The translations under genes were made by a program, and so were the position numbers. Below, one piece after another: positions 10,060 through 23,200 of a stretch of DNA of 64,000 nt. A model generated the notes under the pieces. That model was not told the DNA's origin. It saw nothing but the letters and a program-made list of their open reading frames with translations, and did not search any database. Every line of letters starts with the position of its first letter. Position 1 is the stretch's first letter. The DNA lies in NCBI GenBank assembly GCA_037783545.1, contig JBBELK010000481.1, positions 434,001-498,000 on the forward strand, read 5' to 3'. This stretch comes from Henricia sp. BOLD:AAB3569 (taxonomy: Eukaryota > Echinodermata > Asteroidea > Spinulosida > Echinasteridae).

Positions 10060-10437
10060 GACCAAGCCACTGTGAAAACCAACACGAGTGAAGAGACGTA
10101 TGTAGGCCTAACAAGCACCGAGTTTAAACAAAGATTCGGAAACCACCGGCAATCATTCAAGAAAGAAGCGCACAGGAACCAGACAGAACTATCAAAACAT
10201 GTATGGACGCTAAAAGACAAAAACACTGAATTCACAACTAAGTGGAAATTCTTGAGCAATGCTCAACCATACTCTAACATCAGCAAAAGATGCAACTTGT
10301 GCACAATGGAGAAATTCTATATTATCTGCCACCCAGAAATGGCTACTCTAAACAAAAGATCTGAGCTAACTAGCGCATGCCGGCACGCGGCAAAGTTCAA
10401 ACTGATAAAGCACGCCCAAACCACGCGCATAGTGTAA
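10060..10437 (+). pseudogene. Penelope-like element fragment, GIY-YIG endonuclease end
   Basis: The frame DQATVKTN...YVGLTSTEFKQRFGNH...TELSKHVWTLKD...KRCNLCTMEKFYII...LNKRSELTSACRH matches the GIY-YIG nuclease domain at the C-terminus of Penelope-like retroelements: the YVG motif, the R of KQRF, the conserved WxLKD and the CNLC...E segment are all present. The reverse transcriptase part is missing; a short TA-rich palindrome stands immediately before. The 24 codons from 9988 to 10059 are hydrophobic chance sequence and not part of it. It ends at a TAA stop that may be the natural one. Confidence 0.8.
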
Positions 10438-10837
10438 TGTAAGGCCGTGTCCGAATTGTTTGGCTGCGGCTTCAAGCTACACGCGGGTCTATGGTGGTGA
10501 CTGCAGCTGCATCCCATGGACTCGTGTGCGATGTCGAGCCGCGACCGGGTAGTTCGGACACGGCCATATTTTCCCCACGCCCGCGTCATGCATGTAATAA
10601 ACATACGCCAGCAATCCCAGCGCGCGTTTTTGCGTTCGCGCGTCCCCCAACTTGATGCACAGGTAGAATGTTTCGAGAATGCCATTACAATTCCCTGACG
10701 AGTGGAGGTATCCACGAAACACATTTGTCGGAATAAAATATGGTGAACTAAAACCTATCCTAGTTTGTAATTGATTTTGTACCGCTCCTTGTGTAAAGTA
10801 GAGCACTCTCCGAAGTTGAATCGGTTTACAAACACGT

Positions 10838-10862
10838 ATATATATATATATATATATATATT
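10838..10862. repeat. TA microsatellite
   Basis: About twelve TA dinucleotides in the region upstream of the plus-strand SLC22 gene. Confidence 0.9.
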
Positions 10863-11215
10863 TGTTTCGTATGTGTTGTTATCTATACCTATCCGGGGAG
10901 TGAATTTTTATGGACTATTTCAGTCTTTTCACGACCCTAGACATTGTCTGAAATTAGTAAATAAATAATGGAAAGGGATTATACCCTCTGTCACATGCGC
11001 ACCAAATGTAGCCCTCGACGTACCGTTGGTTGGTATTTATCAATAACGTGTTTGAACCAACCGGTTCAAAGTTTGCTCTTAAACCCTGAACTCATTGTTT
11101 GCGACTACTGATAAATAAGTTTTTGTAGTTTTACCAGACAACGGAACTCGTTGCGTCAACTTATCTCCGAACTGAATTTTAAACGATCGCGCCACGATAT
11201 TCCATTGTATACAAA

Positions 11216-11539
11216 ATGTCGGCAAAAATGGACGTCGAGTCATCCTTAACGAGTTTGGGAGGCTTCAGTCTTCTACAGACGGTGAATTTTATTATTATCG
11301 GGACTTGTGGATCCATCATGGTTTGGCAAATGACTGGGATATCTTTTACTTTGGCAGAGCCGGAAGCGTACTGGTGTAGCCTGCCCCCAAATGGTACGGG
11401 CGGGGCAGAAGGGAGTTATGCTCCCAGTGAATGCACTTTAGTTCACTACAACGGTAGCGGAGGGGATACCCACACCACATCTTGTATCTACGGATGGGAT
11501 TATAACTTTACGCACGGTGAAACCACTTGTGTGACCGAT
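11216..11539 (+). CDS. SLC22 B exon 1
   Basis: 324 bp, 108 codons, ending in phase 0 at donor GTAAGT (11540). It encodes TM1 (about residues 15-40) and the extracellular loop with sequons NGT, NGS and NFT, ending TTCVTD. It aligns with exon 1 of the minus-strand paralogue. Confidence 0.92.
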
Positions 11540-14500
11540 GTAAGTGTCGATATATACACGAATCCGGTAACTAAGGACTCCTTCTCTGCGCGTTCGCTTT
11601 AAAAGGTACAGTACACCGGCCTACTGTTTACATGATTTAGTGATGTAGCAGCATTGACAATACTTTTCTGATGGTCGTTGTGAAAATAAAATCATCAAAA
11701 TATCCCGTAATTTACTAAAGAAGTGCAAAATTAACAAAAACGGTTTAAAAAAGACGGGTTATACGCTTTACCAGCCGTTGCAACTACGCGCGAGCTTCAC
11801 GACTTTGTCACAAACGATTCGCTCTTCTCCTACTCGGGATATCTCAAATTTTCTGATCACGATTTCACTGAACAGCCCGGACGACCGATTAGGAATTTCC
11901 GTTTTCTCTGGAGAAGTTAGCATCATGTTTTTTCTTCACGAACGTACACCGGAGCAACCAACCCGGCCGGCCGTACCGCACTCGGGATATTTGCCGTGCT
12001 AGCACGCGCTCGCTGAGTCCCATTCTCCGGACTCTCGAAACAAACATTTATGTTCGAATTTTCATACTTATGTTCAACTTTGTTTCATACCTGTATAAAT
12101 AGTCTCTCTTTTGTCAATTACTTATAAATATTGGGGGAAAATCAGAGTTAAATTTGTTGCAGTTCTGCAGTCAGAATCATTCATGCGACTGACATGCGAC
12201 TGGACACAAAACTAACTCGCAAGACCATGTGACTGTTCGTAACCAGAATCTGGTTCCGAAAAGTCACGTGACCGCTGTTTTTTTTTAGTTGCTCAAAAAC
12301 GTCACAATTCCGTGGTTTCTTTTCAGGATATGTTCAGTTTATTTCGGAAGGGCATTCAGAATCTTGTATGGGTCAATTTCGAATCCAAAATAGCCCAACG
12401 AAGCCGGTGTGTACCTTTAACTGGGGGACCATCCAGTGCCATGAAGTGTATGTTCTGTGTTGTTGTTAAAAATAGTGCACAATGACCCCCCTTTGTGTGC
12501 ATATGTTTCAACAAAGATTGCGCAAACTGTTCGAAGTGACAATATAATGTAACGTACAGTTCACGGCACTGGATAGCCCTTAGTTATGGCGGACGTACAG
12601 ATAACAGTTCATCAGCACTCGGATTGGTGTATATAATTTTCCATTTGTCGATATATATAAACCATGTTAAAGGAGCGTAACCAGATCACATGTTTGACCT
12701 CCATATTTTTCCCCATATTGTTTTTTCCATGGGTGTTGAGATTTTGATACCATATCATGTGTCATATTTTTCTCATCACCATTCTCAAATGGTGCGCCCT
12801 TATATACCATTGTGCCTCATATCTCAGGTGGTTGAGCATCTGCCCGGAGAGTCAGAGGTCTCGGGAAAAACCACGGGGAAAACCTAGCTGAGGGAGTATA
12901 CCACTGTGCCTTATAGCTCAGCTGGTAGAGCATCTGTCTGGTGTCTCAGATGTTCTATAGGGAAAGCTGCATGAGGGAGTATACCGCTGTGCCTTATAGC
13001 ACAGCTTCTAGAGCATCTACCGGATGTATCAGAGGTCCTGGGAAAACCCTGAAGGGGTATCCTACTGTATTTCATAGCTCAGCTGGTAAAGCATCTACCC
13101 AGTGTGCCAGAGGTCTTACGGGAAAACCCGAGAGTCTATACTACTGTGTCTCATAGCCCAGCTGGTATAGCATCTTAGCTGGTATACCACTGTGCATCAT
13201 AGCTCAGCTGGTAGAGCATCTGCCTGGTGTGTCAGAGGTCTTGGGGAAACCTGAGAGAGTATACCACTGTGCATCATAGCCCAGCTGGTAGAGCATTTGT
13301 CCGGCGTATCAGGTGTCTTTGGGAAAACCTACATGAGGTTGTATACCACTGTGCCTCATAGCTCAGCTGGTAGAGCATCTGCCTGGTGTGTCGGAGGTCT
13401 TGGGGAAACCTGAGAGAGTATACCACTTTGCATCATAGCTCAGCAGGTAGGGCATCTGCCTGGTGTGTCAGAGGTCTCGGGTTCGAATCCTGACGAGGAA
13501 CGTATGATTTTGTTATTGTTTTCCCACGTTTTGTTGTTTTATTTCAGTTTTGATTAGGCACTATATCAAATATTGCGTTGAACTAAGAGAATAAAACCCA
13601 TGTTTCTTTAAAGTTGCCCTGTCCGATTTTAGGCCGATTTGGGCGTCAAATTTATTTTGTTAAAGCTAAATTGCTGATTTTCTAGAATATAAAAAGTTAT
13701 CAGCTTTCATTTGGTACCAAGAACGTAAAATTTCGTCAAGTATTAATGCCAGTCGATTAAAAACAAGAAATATTGAAAGACAGGCCCTGTCTTTTATTCG
13801 ACAGGGTTATGACGTAATGTACACGTGGGCGTACATGTGTATATTGTACACATACTATGTACAACATGTGAAGCCCGTTTCAACACTGTAAAAATAAGTT
13901 AGTCAAAATAACGTTAATTAGTAATATCATACATAATTTTGACTTAAATTAGTCAAAATATGTATCATATATGATAATTAACGTTATTTTGACTAACTTA
14001 TTTTTACAGTGAAGAAAAAGGCTTGTATGTCCAATTCCCGACGTCGGAAATTTAAGTTTGTTTTTTATATTTTTCGTTACGGAGACACGTAAGCTTTCTA
14101 AATTCGTTCGTTTGTGTGAATTAATATTAAAAATTTTTTTCACCTAAACACGGACAGTGCAACTCTAATTTCACGAACAGACACCTGCCAGAAGTACCAA
14201 CTTATTTCTTATTAAGCCTGTATGTGTTTCCCATGAATAGCGTTTGACATCGTTAGAAGAAAAATGGGGAAAACAACTTTTGTGGACATTGTCTATTTTC
14301 TTTTTCTTTCTTTCAGTTGGACTTAGTATGTGACCGAGCCGTACTAGCTGAAACTTTGGGGTCTATATTTTTCGGCGGCATTTTTGCGGGCTCGTTTTTC
14401 TCTGGTCAACTCTCGGACATTTTCGGGAGACGACCCGTCATCATGGTTGGAACTCTGGGTATTATCGTCACGGGAGTCGGCATGAGTTTTACGTGGAATT

Positions 14501-17202
14501 ACGGCCTGATGTGCGTGCTACGTTTTCTCAATGGCTTTTTTGTGCCAGTGAGTATCAAATACAGAAATAGGAGGGGTAAAAGTGTTACGTATATGGTGGC
14601 GTACGAGGTACATTGCATACCAAATATATCTTAGTTTGCAAATATTTGCGATGTCGCACATTTTGTTTTCGCAAATATCTTTGCAAATACATGTATTTGC
14701 AATGTCGTACATTTCTTTGCAAATATGTTTGCAAAGATTTACGATGTCGAAAATTTTGTCACATACTTTGTTGCATACTTGGCATACCTTCGGCATGGCG
14801 TTTTTTAGTAAGAGGCTAGATGGTCTATACCTTACGCGCGTTTCCAGGAAAAGATGGGAAACTGGCTTTGAAGCCCTAGACCTTTACCACGGTGCGTCCA
14901 TCTTTGTCTTGTTCCCCATAATACGTGTCAGGCGTGGTGTCGGGCACGATCATTGCGTATGCGCGACTGCGCGATAGCGCGTGTAGTAATCTCCCGTTGA
15001 TTAGGTATGTTCAGACGGGCACTACCTTGGAAGGTAAAGTTAACAACGACAGTCCCACTAACAACGACGCGTGTCCACACGGTGTTTTAATCACGACGCG
15101 CAAGCATGCACACGGCCCATATACCAATGGTGCGCGCTCGTAAGTATTTCTCTACTCATAATATTTCTCGTTGGTAACTTGTAAGTAAGTGCGTCCACAC
15201 GGTCACTACTTACGAGCTTACTCACGAGTGCCCACTACCAACGACTTACTTATACAGGGCCTTAAATCAGTTTTTAGAGTCCAAATTGCTGATTGAAAAG
15301 GTGCCGAACTAACTGTGCATTCCAGCCCTCTTTCTCAGATCAAGGTTTGGAACGCACAGGAGCCAACGTACACTCTTTTCGCGCGCCCCTAGTTCGTCCG
15401 CTCCAACCAATGCTAAACTTGGCAATGTTTCCTGCGAAGCGCGTGCGTGACGTCACCCAAGACCAGGGCTGGATAACACTTGCCGTGATAGGCCAGATTA
15501 TGTCACCTGACAGTCAGGTGACGTGTTTACTGTGTCAGGTGACAGAATCTGGCCAAACAGCTTTGTGAAATTGGCCTCTGTGCGTTCGATTTAAACTCAG
15601 AAGACCCCGCAGGGGCCAATTTCATAAAGCTGTTTAGAAGAAAAATTTGCTTAATCCAAAAATTGTTTGCTTTATAAAAATAGGTTAGCAGTCAAAATAT
15701 TATGTGATGTGTATGACAAATGACTAGTGTTATGCTATTCTTGCTTAGAACACAAGTTGACTATTAACCCGTTTTTATAAAGCAAACACAATTTGGATTA
15801 AGCAAATTTTTCTTCTGAACACTTAGCTTTATTAAATTGGCCCCGCAGATCATGGCAGTGGATGGTCCCTAGTTATGGCGGACGAACGGGGAAGGAGTCC
15901 TCAGCAACCGGATTCGTCTATATATCGGTTAGCCGCTATCTTGTAAGGCAGATTCTTTGTTCCTTGAGGACATGTATGCAGGTTTCATATTTTGTACATG
16001 TACTTACATTGTGTTTTCTGTGGATTTCAGTGCATCGCTTCACTTCAAATTCCCGTCACACCGCTTTTTCAAAGGTGGATTCAATCTTGCTTTTTTGCGC
16101 GAAAACTTGACGCGCGTCGCTTTGAGGATCAGGAAACTCGGCGTATTTGAACGGAACAAAGCCCTGAAAACTATACGGATCAGCTCGGGCGGAAAGTGTT
16201 TTTATAATTCTGTCATTTTCGGTGTGTCGTTGCACTCCAAATTCCTTCCACGCCGCTTTTTCTCGACTCGACGCCCCTCAAATAAATCTCACGCGCTAAT
16301 ACCCCAGTCACAATTAGCTTGCGATGGGTTTGCGAGTAGTTTGCGACGGATTTCTAGGCATTTTCGGCCGGGGCCCCACGGGACTCCTTGCGGCTGCCGG
16401 GTCATTTTTGGGCATCGGGCGGGCATCGAGTTACTTTTAACTCATTTCGCATCGCAAGCTGATTGCCAATAAATCGGTCGATGCCTGGCCGATGTCCGGC
16501 AGGGCATCGCACACATCGGGCGGGCTCCGGGCCAAATTTTTGACAACCCAGACAATCCATATATCGGCCAGGCGCCGCCCAGGCGCCGCCCAGACGCTGC
16601 TCAGACGCCGGCCGGGCCCCGCCCGGCGCCCGGCCGACTTGGCGGCGCCCGGCCGGAAATCGGCCAGGCATCGGCCGGGGTATCGCAGTGACATAGGCAG
16701 GACATAGGCAGGACATAGGCAGGACATCGGCAGGACATCGGACGGACATCGGCCGATAAACGGGCCAAGAAATCGACCCCATTCCGTCATGGCAGCGTGC
16801 AGGGCACTTTTAATTGTGACTGTGACCGCCCAATCGCGCGATCTTTCGCCGACCTCTACACGCCGATCGATGCCTATAAATCGCACACGCCGCCCGGCCT
16901 CCGCTTTAATTGTGACTTAGGTATTAAAGGCGCAGTTTGAATCCAGCCTTAGCTATATAGTCTCATTTGATATTTTGACACCCAGTTTATACATGTATTT
17001 TCGACAGAGCGTCATGAACGTGTGCTACGTCCGTGTCATTGAAATGTGCACACCTCATAACCGTCTCAAGAGCCAGCTTGCTGCTGAGATGATGTGGGTC
17101 GTGGCACTCATATTGATGGCGCCAATGGCTTACATCTTCCCCAATTGGAGACATCTACAGTTGGCATTTTCTCTCTCGTTGATTCCCTTCATGCCTCTTC
17201 TT

Positions 17203-17233
<31 letters not shown>

Positions 17234-20200
17234 CTTTTAAACAACTCTGAATGTCGCAATAGGGCGACATTTCGGGAAGACTCTCACCGGGGACCACCGA
17301 AATTTCGGCAAGAGTGACTCAAAATGACACCTTATTTTTTTACCCAAAGCTTCCAGAGATGCTTCCAGACCGAAGAGAAACAACTCCAGTCCGAATAAAA
17401 ATGGTTCTCGACCTAAAAAAAATGGTTTTTGACCTTAAAAAATTAATTTTAAACTCAAAAATATTAGGGCGACACCTGAGCACGTCGCCCTAATATACCT
17501 TTTTTACACACGATTTGTCGCCCTATCCTGCAATTCATAGTTTTTCCCCGTTTAGAAGGTCATCATGGGCTAAATATGACCCTCTCTGGAAAAAGTTAAT
17601 ATAAGTCGCGCAGGCTAGGTCGAGTTTTCGCGACCATAAGTAGAAATCTGTGGCGGATCCACGCTGAGCCAATACCAAAACATAATGGAAATTCAAGGCG
17701 GAGCACAAACATTCCAGGCGGTATTTTAGGACTGCCGTGAATTTCCATTGTGTTTTGGTATTTTAAAGGGACATACCGGCTTTGTTGGGCTATTTTGAGC
17801 TCGAAATAGACCCATACATGATTCTGAAAGTCTTTCCGAAATAGACTGAAGAGAACCTGAAAAGAAACCACCAAATTTGGCCGTTTTTTTGCATTTAATT
17901 AAGGTCACGTGATTTATCGGAACCTGATTCTGGTTTCCAGCCGTAGAAACAGCACGAAGTGCGAGTTGCTTTTCTCATTCGCGGTTGGTTTCTCCTCTTG
18001 TTGAAAAAAAAAATGTCCTACGTACACTATGTACATACCGTATTTTCCAATTTGTACACAAATCTGCCAACATTTGTACACAAATCTGGGTGTTGATATC
18101 GACGAGAGAATCTCTCAGATTTTCGCGTCTTCGCTTCGCGACGATAAATAATATCCGAAGAAAAAACAGCATAGGCCTATTGAGGGCGCTAAAGACAGCG
18201 CTGACCTGAGGTGTGATGAGTCGGAAAATAAGGTGCGATGAGTCAGGGAAATAAGGAAACGAGGTTAAACACGTGTCGATCCATATCGAACGCCACTTTA
18301 TTTACAAACACATGATACATAATACATGATTGCGACGGCTGGTAAAGCGTATAGCCCAATTTGTCTCTTTTGTTAATTTTAAACATTTTCAGTTAATTAC
18401 GTGACATTTTGAGAAAAAAAATTCACAACGACCAACGACAAATTATTGTCAAGGATGCTAGATCGCTACCGGTACATTATGTAAACAGTAAACCGGTGTG
18501 TCCCTTTAATGAGCGTGGATCCGCCACAGATTTCTACTTATGGTCGCGAAAACTCAACTGAGCCTGCGCGACGTAGGTTTTACTACACTTTTCCAGAGCG
18601 GGTCACGAAAATCGTTGCATTTAGATCATTACTCAAAAGAAAACAAAATGTGTATATATAGGGACATCGCATACCAAAGATATCTTTGCGGATATTTGCG
18701 ATGTCGCACATTTTTATTCGCAAATATCTTTGCAATTTGCGACGTCGCACATTGTTACATACTTTGTTGCATACTTGGCATGCCTGAGCTGCAGCCGATT
18801 TCACGAATCCTTACGCACTGCGTAAGCCCGCTTGCGCAACTTGTTATTGCGCAAGCTGCGCAACAATCCTACACGCAAGCCTATGGAGCTTATGCCATTT
18901 TCAAAAGTTGCGCAAGCTACGAAATTGTTCGTGAAATCCGCTGCTGGGCGTTTTTCGTAAGAAGTTAGAGGGTCTACCTAGCGCGCGTCGCCATGCAGAA
19001 AAGAGATGAGAAACTTGCTTTGAAGCCCTCAAGCTTCCAACAAAAATCTGCGCTTGAATAAAGCAAACTGCGTCCTGTTTCAGACATCGTTTTATGATTC
19101 TCCTTTCGTTTTAAAAAAGGTTTTCTTTCGAGTCCATTCGATGGCTAGCCCAGAAGGGCAGGATTAAAGAAGCCGAGAAACTTCTCCAGAAGATCGCAAA
19201 GTCCAAAAACATCCCCCATTCTGGATACTTTCTCCTGCCGCAGCGGGACACAGACGGCCAAAATGGCGCCATACCGGTCAAGACAGATGTTATTGAATTG
19301 GAGTCAAAATCTGCCCCGGAAAATGCTTCATCTTCAGACGGTCTTGATCCGACAAAGACAGATTTGGTGAATGATTCCTGTAACTGTCTAGATCACCCTG
19401 GGACGGAGACGAAAACTGATGATCAGACTGAAGGCTCGGAAAAAGGCCAAAAAGGAACCATTTTGGATCTTTTCAGGAGCCGTTCTCTCATTGTGCGGAC
19501 GCTCATTGTTAGCTACTGCTGGTAAGAACTGATATGAATTAGAAAAGCAAAACATTTCCTTAGTTTGCTTACACATTATGAACTTTACACATTATACATT
19601 TAGAATATTTACGGAAAAGGGTTTTATGAATGCAGTGGAACCAATTTCAGGGATCTGCTAAAGAAGCTTGTTAATGTTCTAACCTAACAATTATATAAAA
19701 TACCTCCCCAAAATCTTATCCGTGGGAAGAAGACAGGAAATGTGCAATCTCTAATTTGGATGTGGAAGCAAAAAGGTTGGTGTAATCACTGCAGTGCTTT
19801 ATGTACTAACCGGATAAATATGTGGGTTTGGGCGATATTCTTAAAAAAATACAGGTGGATTGAGAGCGCAAAATTTCAGAACGGCAATGAGAAAAATATG
19901 ACACATGATATGGTATCAAAATCTCATCACCAATGAGGTAAGTGGGGTGTCCAAAAAAAGGGATTTTGTCACGATCCTTTAAGCACAGAGTTAGCAAATT
20001 TCGTAAAATATCCATTAATCCTGAGACACGTGACATATTGACAACCCATTTTTGCAAAGGAAGGAAATTTTGTGCCAATCAACTTTTTGTGCTTTAACAC
20101 CTCCATGAAATTGGCTTTTGACTCAAAAAAATCCTGTAACTTAATTGATTTCAATTATAAATTATAAAGTGTTCGAATTCATACCCAAATCAAAGTGCGC

Positions 20201-23200
20201 CATACTTTTAAAAAAATATTATTTTGATTTATCGAAGGTTTGTTGGCACCGTGGTATACTACGGTTTCTTTATCAATTCGACTAACTTATTCGGCAACAA
20301 GTACCTTAACTTCTTCCTGATATGTTTGACGGAGGCGCCTTGCTACGTTTTGAATTACTTCGTTATGACCAGGTACAGGGCACACGACCAGGGCCAATTT
20401 AATAATTTAGCCGTTTAAGCTTCAGTCACACATAGAACACGGTACGTACACCCAGGCGCACGGTAGAGTACGGTAGAACGCGGTGCTATACCGTGCTCTA
20501 CCGGCCCGAAAATCGCGTCGACGGTCGTCTCGAGGGTCGACGGTCACTGTCCCCCGGTAGGGCACGGTTCCCACACGGTACAACACGGCAGAACGCGGTA
20601 GAACACGGTGTCAACACGGCGCCAACACGATGCGAACACGATGCAAATGCGGTAGAGCGCGGTAGAGCACGGTAGCCTCACGGTACATGCGGTAGGAACA
20701 CGGTACAGCACGGTGTAGCAACACGGCACAGCGCGGTAGAGTGCGGTAGAGCGCGGTAGAACGCGGTAGCCACATACCGCGACATACCGTGTTCATACCG
20801 TGGTCTACTGCGGTCTACCGTATCTCTACCGTATATCTACCGTGTTGCTACAGTGTTCAAACGTACCTCCCGGTAGAACGCGTTAGACCGCGGTGTCTAC
20901 ACGGTAGCCCCGGCGCCAACACGGTGTACGTGTCCACACGGTAGAGCCGGCGCCAGCACGGTTCCAACACGGTAGCGCACGGTAGAGGTGACGCAGCCGG
21001 TACAGTGCGGTGTCCGTGTGGTGAATTCTTAATTTTTAAACATTTTACAAATTAGAAATTCGTTATCCGGCACAGCGCGGTAGCCCACGGTACAGCACGG
21101 TAGAGCGCGGTAGCCCACGGTACCGATACGGTTACCTCTGCGGTAGAGCACGGTGGACGCCGATCTTCAACCGTGCTCTACTGTGCTCTACCGTACCTCC
21201 AATGTGACTGTAGCTTTAGCACTAATTATTTGCTTTTCAAAATGGGCTGCCATCAAAAATTGTACGTAATAGACTGCCGAAGTGAATTCGTCATCTTTTG
21301 TTAGTTGCCTATAGGCAATGGCTCTATACACTAAAAATCACTGAACCGTGTCCCTGTGCTTTTGCAATGGTACTTTTTCCGACGGTAATTATTTTTCGAG
21401 CCAATCACCATGGCAACTACGTCACACTTCGGCTGTCTTTGTGTATTATGATTGACTGGTATTCTGCTACTGTTGCTAAAAACACAAGTTGGCATAAGCA
21501 AATACATTTTGTACTAAGCAATATTTTGTGCTAAACAGCTTTATGAAATTGGCTCCAGGCTAAATATAACGTGTTAAAATTTCAGCTCAGTTCAACAAAA
21601 TTTAAAGGGCCCCTGAAATGGCATTTTTATCAATGAAATCTATGTTACGCAACTACTCCATTCATTTACAGTCATAAAAACCCTACTTGGAATTTGTTTT
21701 AGGGGTTAAAATCAGGATTTTGATTGTTATGGTAATGAAAATTTACATATGCATGAGCAAAGTGGTGATGTCACATTAGGCAAACACAGGAAAATCTCAT
21801 TCAACTGTGCACAAAAGATTTCAGTATTTTCTCCAACTTGCTGAAACGTTTGTAACCCATGATTGTTTGGGTCTCTTTTACATAATAATTGCCTGTTGTA
21901 AGCCATGAAAAAACTAAGGCTGGAAACAGCAGTAATTTTCCACAATTCCAGTTTGAAGTCTTATGTGTTTTCTTTGCTTTTCTGCTGTGTGTTAATGCAT
22001 AAAGTTATTTAGGATTCTAGGAGCCCTTTATTTAAAAATCATGTTTACATTTTCATCGGTAATTAAACTTCAAGTACATTGATTCCTATTTTATATATTT
22101 ATTTTATCACTGTTTTAGCGCGTAGTCCAAATTTGTTAACTGTATGTTATAAGCTGGCACGGTGTATTTAGGCCTATATGCTAACTACATTTCTGTACTG
22201 ATGAATGTGTGAGCAAGTATGTTTTAGCAAAGCATGTAATTAGGTTTTGTATCACAATCGTTTATAGGTATGGTCGGAAGCGTCCGCTTATGTTCTACTA
22301 CTTTTTCAGCGGTGCGTTCTGCGTGGTAACTGGAGTTATACCACATAAAACGGGTGAGCAAAGTCAAGGTCTAAGACGGAAAATGTGAAGTTTGTGTAAC
22401 CGAGAAAAATGACACACCGAGGGGATCAGCTAAAAAAGACAATAAAACTCAATAAAACAACACCAGGGACCTAGGAACAGACGCGAACAGTTTGTTTTTT
22501 TCGAGAAAGGTTTATTTAATGAAGAGAAAACAAACCGAAATGGACCAGACCAGTAATCAACTAAAATTAATAATTAAACTAAAACTTAAAATTTGAAACC
22601 AACTAAAACTGTAACCAACTAAAGAACCAACTTATTTGAGAACAACTATCCAACTTAAGAAAAGACCGAGAACAAATAACTATAAATCCAACACTTAAAA
22701 CCTATTTGAAAACAGATACAAACCTTAACACACAGTGTATACAGTAAAATAGACCCGGTGTCAGTGGCAAAGGAATTAAGGAACCTGTTAAAAAAAGAAA
22801 AGGTTAACCATTATAAGAAAACACTTAAAAACACAATTGGCATAACTCTACTTAAGGCAAACTATCAAAGGAGTCAACAAACTATTTACAGTAATACACA
22901 GGGGCTAAGGCATGATACAACTCGCCAGGTTCAGTAAAAAGTTACCTTCAGTTAAAGGAGTGTGTCCAGATCACTTTTTTTTTTACCCATAACTCCCCGG
23001 GACTTACCTTATGGGTCATGAGATTTTTATATCATAACATCCGTTATATTTTTCTGATTACGAAACTGAAACTCCCGCGCTTCTAGGCCGCATATTTCCG
23101 AGGATATCGTCGAAAATCCACCGCTTATTTGTAAACTTAATTTTCTAGGATCAACGGCCGGTTTCGTCTATAATGCGATTTCGATTTACATGACTAGCGC

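Larger units (their letters stand above)
20393..21557. repeat. GGCCAATTT repeat carrying two other elements
   Basis: The outer ends GGGCCAATTTAATAATTTAG and AGCTTTATGAAATTGGC match the intact copy at 15611-15844. Inside lie the word-like element at 20417-21216 and the CCGAAGTG element at 21267-21440. Confidence 0.6.

Noticed and set aside
12801-13500. A cluster of functional tRNA genes
   Set aside because: Stems do not pair, acceptor ends do not match and eight of nine units lack a B box.
16402-16886. Long frames in the GC-rich block
   Set aside because: They are low-complexity translations of the CATCGGCCGG words inside a TIR element, and stops disappear only because of high GC.
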